NCBI GenBank assembly: GCA_008360975.2 | Contig: CM039192.1 | Location: 9,950,194 to 10,014,193 of the forward strand | Direction of reading: 5' to 3' | DNA from: Lichenostomus cassidix | Taxonomy: Eukaryota > Chordata > Aves > Passeriformes > Meliphagidae | DNA: 64,000 nt | Shown here: positions 60,979 to 64,000 of the stretch, one piece after another | How the letters are laid out: each line of letters starts with the position of its first letter | Position numbering within the stretch: the first letter of the stretch is position 1 | The notes under the pieces: generated by a model | The model's database searches: none | Seen by the model: the letters and a program-made list of their open reading frames with translations, nothing else | Told to the model about the DNA's origin: nothing | Translations under genes and position numbers: made by a program

Positions 60979-61505
60979 ATACCCGGGAGCCCAAGGCGCC
61001 GGGAGGGAGCCGCCGCGCTGCCGGCTTGGGGCGGCTGCGGCCGGGGCTTCGCGGGCGCCTCTCCGCCCTCGCCAGCTGGGCAGCGGCGGCACCTTGCTCT
61101 GCGCCGGGGCTGCTGCTCCGCTTTCGCCTGCAGCCGGGCACCGCTTCCTCCTTTTTCTCCCCCCCCTTGCTTTCCCTTCTTTCCCTCCCCCCACTCCTCT
61201 CTTTCTCTCTCTCTCCCCCTTGCACTGGGGGGCTTTTTTTTTCCCCTTCCTCCTCGCTCTCGCTTTCCGAAGGGTCCTGCCAAGATGCTAAGTTGGAAAT
61301 TGCAGCTCCTGACGCCTTCAGCACGGCCCGGCGAGGCTCCTCCTTCGCGGGGTGTTGTCAGTGGAAGGACTGGCAGGACCCCGCTGGGCTGCCGCGGCCG
61401 GGCCCAACCAGCGGGAGGGCTCCGCGCTTCCCTGGCCCTCCCCAGCGCTCAGAGGCTCAAGTGCGCCGGCTCCTGGATTGCAGTCACCTCCGAGCCATTT
61501 AAGAT
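60963..61505 (-). other. IRX5: Probable IRX5 5' untranslated region
   Basis: GC-rich leader upstream of the IRX5 ATG; its right edge is set by the promoter elements proposed at 61,528-61,571. Between 60,979 and 61,490 there is no ATG on the transcript strand. The single ATG close to the start opens an overlapping upstream ORF (60,978-60,868). A tract at 61,144-61,221 has only two purines in 78 nt on the plus strand, so the mRNA would carry a GA-rich purine stretch. The extent is inferred; no transcript evidence is available. Confidence 0.5.
61144..61221 (+). repeat. Polypyrimidine tract (purine-rich in the IRX5 leader)
   Basis: A C/T run interrupted only by G at 61169 and A at 61193, including a C-rich stretch and (CT)n near 61205-61215. 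It lies in the probable IRX5 5' leader, where the transcript would read G/A. Confidence 0.9.
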
Positions 61506-61620
61506 CAGCTCCAACTTTCTGCATGTGCTAAATACCGTGCGGAGCCGCGCTGCGCCGGAATGCAAGCCAATCAGTATATGAAAAAAAAAATAGATCTTTA
61601 ATAAGATTTATTAGCCGCCC
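61500..61620 (-). promoter_or_regulatory. IRX5: Probable IRX5 core promoter
   Basis: On the minus strand an inverted CCAAT box (plus GCCAATCAG, CCAAT at 61567-61571) lies about 38 bp upstream of a TATA-like TATTTAG (61534-61528). This spacing matches NF-Y then TATA and predicts initiation near 61,500, about 540 nt before the ATG. An AT-rich block further upstream (61,580-61,612, with TTTAATAAGATTTATTAG) interrupts the CpG island. All of this is motif-based; start-site mapping (CAGE) would settle it. Confidence 0.45.
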
Positions 61621-62480
61621 GGCTCCCCCTCTGCACAGCCACCCCTCCTCGTGCTCTCTGCCCCTGCCCCTCCCTCCACTAAATCACTGGAGGTGGGATA
61701 TGCGGCGGAGTGGTGGTGCTGTTAGTTTTGATTTTCTTAACAAAAAAGGAGATTTTCTTCGGGGAAGCGCCGCAGCCCGGTCCGGTCGGGCAGCGCTGGG
61801 CTGCTCGGCCGGTCCCTCCCGCGGGCAGGGGCCACCCCGCCGCCGGACCTGTTGCGGCGGCTGTGCGGGCGGAGCGGCGGGGGTCCGGCCAGCAGCGGGG
61901 ATCAGCTTCGAGGAGGGCTCGGATTTAGTCTTTCCCAGCGTCGGTCGCGGGAGAAGGGCGATCCGGAGGGGCTGAGATGGGTCCGCAGACACGGCTCAGA
62001 GCGAGGGTTTGCCCGCGGATCTAAGGGACACACCGGGAATCCTCCCCCCGCCCTCGGCTCATTGAAGGGTCGAGGCGAAAGCAGATTAAAACCATATGAA
62101 CCGGGATAAATCCCTGCCGATCAGAAGATGTAATCTCCTGTGATTCCACTAGATATATTTCCCAACAGAAACATATCCCGATTTATTCCCTTCTCGCTTT
62201 TTTTTTTTTTTTTTTTTTTTCCCTTGCTGTTGAGGAAAGGAGCTGCTCCAGCGGCCGCGGACCCTCTGACATCGGCAGCCGCCGTGCCTTTCTTGGTCGA
62301 GGGAGGAGGGCGATGTCATTAGATTTATATTTTTAGAATTTATTTTATTTTGTAACTTTTGCGTTTCCCGACCCTAATGCTCTCCCCGCGCTCCCCCGCG
62401 GGACGTACGCGGAGACGCGAGGAGCAGGGGTGTGTTTTAAAACGGGCAGGCCGGGGCAGAAGCTCCCCGTGTCGCCGTTG
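61620..62480. other. Intergenic region between IRX5 promoter and proposed divergent promoter
   Basis: No gene seen. It contains C-rich sequence (61,620-61,680), GC-rich island sequence (61,740-62,060), and an AT-rich segment with a T23 run (62,198-62,220) between TTATTCCC and CCCTTGCTG. A second AT-rich bit (62,315-62,355) follows. These AT pockets between two CpG-rich promoters may be nucleosome-depleted. Confidence 0.5.
62198..62220. repeat. Poly(T) tract, T23
   Basis: Uninterrupted run of 23 T, the longest homopolymer in the window, between IRX5 and the proposed divergent promoter. Confidence 0.95.
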
Positions 62481-62499
62481 AGGTGACACCGACACCGCC

Positions 62500-63004
62500 C
62501 CTCTCCCTCCGTCCCTCCCTCTCTCTCTCCGGGGCTCCGTCCCGGCGGCAGCATCCGCAGCCCCCGGGCTGGGCGCAGGCCGAGCGGCCGCGCTGCAGAG
62601 CCGGGCAGGGTCGGCCGGGCAGGGCGCGTTGTCCCCGCTGTCTCCGCGGCAGGACCGAAGCCGGCGGGCGGGCGCTGCCCGGAGTACAGCACGGTAACCT
62701 GCCCGCCCTGCCCTGCCCTGCACTACAGTACCCATCAGGCCGCGGCCCCGCCAGTCCCGCCCCCGGCCGTCCCGGCGCATGACTGGCTGTCCCCCCGCCG
62801 GCGGCGGGCGCTCCGCTTCTTCCACGGGCCCGCGGAGCTGTCCCTCAGCGCGGGGTGTGGCGGGCGGCGGCAGCAGGGGCGCGGTTGCCGCGGGGTCCGG
62901 AGGCGGCGCTGGCAGGACGGCGCGCGGAGGCGCTGCGGGCCGCGGCGGCCACCGCCGACCCGGAGCAGCGCGGCTGGGCTCAGCGCGGCCCAGCGCGGCC
63001 CGAG
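62500..63004 (+). ncRNA. Candidate first exon of a transcript divergent from IRX5 (CRNDE position)
   Basis: This CpG-island segment ends in CCCGAG before the donor gtgagg (GT at 63005-63006), a near-consensus splice donor. The 5' limit is unknown; the coordinate given is only the start of the surrounding promoter-like sequence. Support is the donor, the ZNF143-type motif and the orientation expected for CRNDE, the lncRNA divergently transcribed from IRX5 in mammals. It is long open in more than one frame, but that is expected at this GC content. RNA-seq junction reads joining 63,004 to 63,638 would confirm it. Confidence 0.3.
62722..62734 (+). promoter_or_regulatory. ZNF143-type promoter motif (ACTAYRNNNCCCR)
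   Basis: ACTACAGTACCCA fits the promoter consensus ACTAYRNNNCCCR at every defined position. That motif is bound by ZNF143-family factors and is concentrated near start sites in CpG-island promoters. It lies about 280 bp upstream of a strong plus-strand splice donor, consistent with initiation to the right. Confidence 0.5.
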
Positions 63005-63637
63005 GTGAGGCAGCGGGGCCGCTGCGGGCGCTCGGTGCCGGCGCTGCCCCGGCGCTGGGGCGCCCCCTGACGGGCATTGCGGGCCGGCCCTCCGCGCTGC
63101 TCCGCGCGGCTCGGAGCGGCTGCGGCTCCGCGCCGGGCCCGGCAGCGCAGAGCTGCACCGCGGGGCACAGCGGGCTCGGCTTCTCCTCGGCGCTGCTGCC
63201 GAGCCGCGCTCTGCCTCGCCCTTCCCTCCTCTGTCCTCTTGCACCCTTCTACCCACCCCCTTTTTTTTTAAATTTAATATTTTAATGTGCGGCGTGCGGA
63301 GCTTCGTCTCTTTAAACTGCATGTGGTTCTGCCTCGGCAAACGGGACAGATCCATCCCCGGCTCGCACGCTCCCTTACATGCTCAATCCACACAGGTGTG
63401 CACTTTCATCAGTTTTCAACTGCACGGTGTCACCGGTATTTGTCCCCGGCTTCCTTTTAGCGATTGCTCTGGAGCACTGCATTTCTTTTTCCACTCAAAA
63501 GCGCTTCTGTCATAATCCTCTGACAATCCCCCTTGTTCGGGGAGTGAGATATCATCTGGTCAAGTTTTATATATTTAGCATTCATTTTATATGTGAGTAG
63601 AATAACTAACTGCTTTTCCGTGCTCCTTTCTTTCTAG

Positions 63638-63693
63638 GAAGAAGCAGAAGTTTTAACCATCTTCCCATGGCATCTGACTTTTTTGAGGAGGAG
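63638..63693 (+). ncRNA. Candidate internal exon of the IRX5-divergent transcript (CRNDE-like by position)
   Basis: A 56-nt segment sits between a strong acceptor (pyrimidine-rich tgctcctttctttctag, AG at 63636-63637) and a strong donor (GAG|gtaagg, GT at 63694-63695). It lies 633 bp beyond the proposed donor at 63,004. Within it ATG at 63667-63669 has a good context (CCCATGG) and is followed by an open frame to the donor (ATG GCA TCT GAC TTT TTT GAG GAG GAG). The lncRNA assignment follows the position of human CRNDE; a small conserved peptide remains possible. The sequence outside the CpG island is ordinary intron-like DNA. Confidence 0.45.
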
Positions 63694-63699
63694 GTAAGG

Positions 63700-64000
63700 T
63701 TAACGTCATGTAAAATTACCCTCTTTATTTCTGATGTTCCACTAATCTTTCTTCTGTAGGCATACATTTTGGAAACTGTGGTGAGTTCATGCATACTTTC
63801 ATGCATTGCAACATAATACCAGAGCTGATTAATAAACGGTAGTGATAGGACTCTTATGCTGTCAGGATTGTAAGTGCCTATCAAACTGACATTCTCACTA
63901 CATTATGCCATTATTATATTCTTTGCAGTTTTAAAAGAACTGTAGATAATTATTCAAGATATTGAAACATTTAGTTTATAGTTCTATTGCTGTGGTTGTC
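63700..64000. other. Right-hand edge, intron-like or intergenic DNA
   Basis: AT-rich sequence after the candidate exon. I see no gene, repeat or regulatory motif I would defend. It would be intron of the divergent transcript if that transcript is real. Confidence 0.4.

Larger units (their letters stand above)
58200..63240. promoter_or_regulatory. Composite CpG island over IRX5 and the divergent promoter region
   Basis: Dense CpG and very high GC extend from IRX5 exon 3 through exon 1, the promoter and the flanking region to about 63,240. They are broken only by short AT-rich inserts (about 59,880-60,000, 60,210-60,420, 61,570-61,610, 62,080-62,230). Broad islands spanning the gene body are typical of Polycomb-regulated vertebrate developmental homeobox genes. 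Boundaries are by eye. Confidence 0.85.

Noticed and set aside
60963..61283. In-frame open stretch of 107 codons upstream of the IRX5 ATG, as if IRX5 had a longer amino terminus.
   Set aside because: The stretch begins at TTG, has no in-frame ATG, is low-complexity Arg/Gly/Lys/Pro sequence, and IRX5 proteins start at MSYPQG. It is open only because the leader is GC-rich.
62340..63355. Frames of 272 and 206 codons on the minus strand in the island right of IRX5.
   Set aside because: Ala/Arg/Pro-rich, overlapping one another, and with no family signature. Consistent with GC-driven openness.

Overview
The window looks like vertebrate, most probably avian, nuclear DNA. Two things support this. 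A three-exon homeobox gene on the minus strand (58,076-60,962) has a conceptual protein that closely matches vertebrate IRX5. At about 47,020-47,240 there is also the 3' end of a CR1 LINE with the ATTCTGTGA-type terminus typical of birds. I see no bacterial, plasmid or viral gene organisation, no rRNA or tRNA gene and no CRISPR array. Only one protein-coding gene is securely supported.

Layout. Positions 1 to about 50,300 are a gene desert of roughly 40% GC. It holds scattered homopolymer tracts, small tandem duplications, one clear and one possible CR1 fragment, and several AT-rich, TAAT-rich, repeat-free blocks (for example 4,660-5,960, 15,000-15,140, 21,560-22,060, 27,390-28,180, 40,010-40,740 and 47,830-48,480). 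These blocks have the look of conserved developmental enhancers. From 50,300 to 57,300 such blocks alternate with strong CpG islands (51,290-52,930, 53,430-55,110, 55,640-55,860, 56,440-57,270). An AT-rich IRX5 3' UTR (about 57,340-58,075) precedes the IRX5 coding exons, which lie in a composite CpG island that continues to about 63,240.

IRX5 reads right to left. Exon 1 carries the [10 protein letters not shown] amino terminus, exon 2 the TALE homeodomain, and exon 3 the Iro-box region and the carboxyl terminus. All four splice junctions are GT/AG and join in frame to give 473 residues. A CCAAT box and a TATA-like element on the minus strand suggest a start site near 61,500.

Right of IRX5 the island carries a ZNF143-type promoter motif (62,722-62,734), a good plus-strand splice donor (63,004/63,005) and a 56-bp candidate exon with excellent splice signals (63,638-63,693). 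In human the divergent neighbour of IRX5 is the long non-coding RNA CRNDE, so these are reasonably read as the 5' part of a CRNDE-position transcript. That is inference from position and splice signals; no sequence match was possible. In the human arrangement IRX6 lies downstream of IRX5, so the desert on the left would be part of the IRX5-IRX6 regulatory domain.

I did not find a new molecular system. The best leads are the divergent transcript, an overlapping upstream ORF 16 nt before the IRX5 start, a four-tract G-quadruplex motif, the alternation of CpG islands and CNE-like blocks, and a polypurine/polypyrimidine pair in IRX5 intron 1 and 5' leader.
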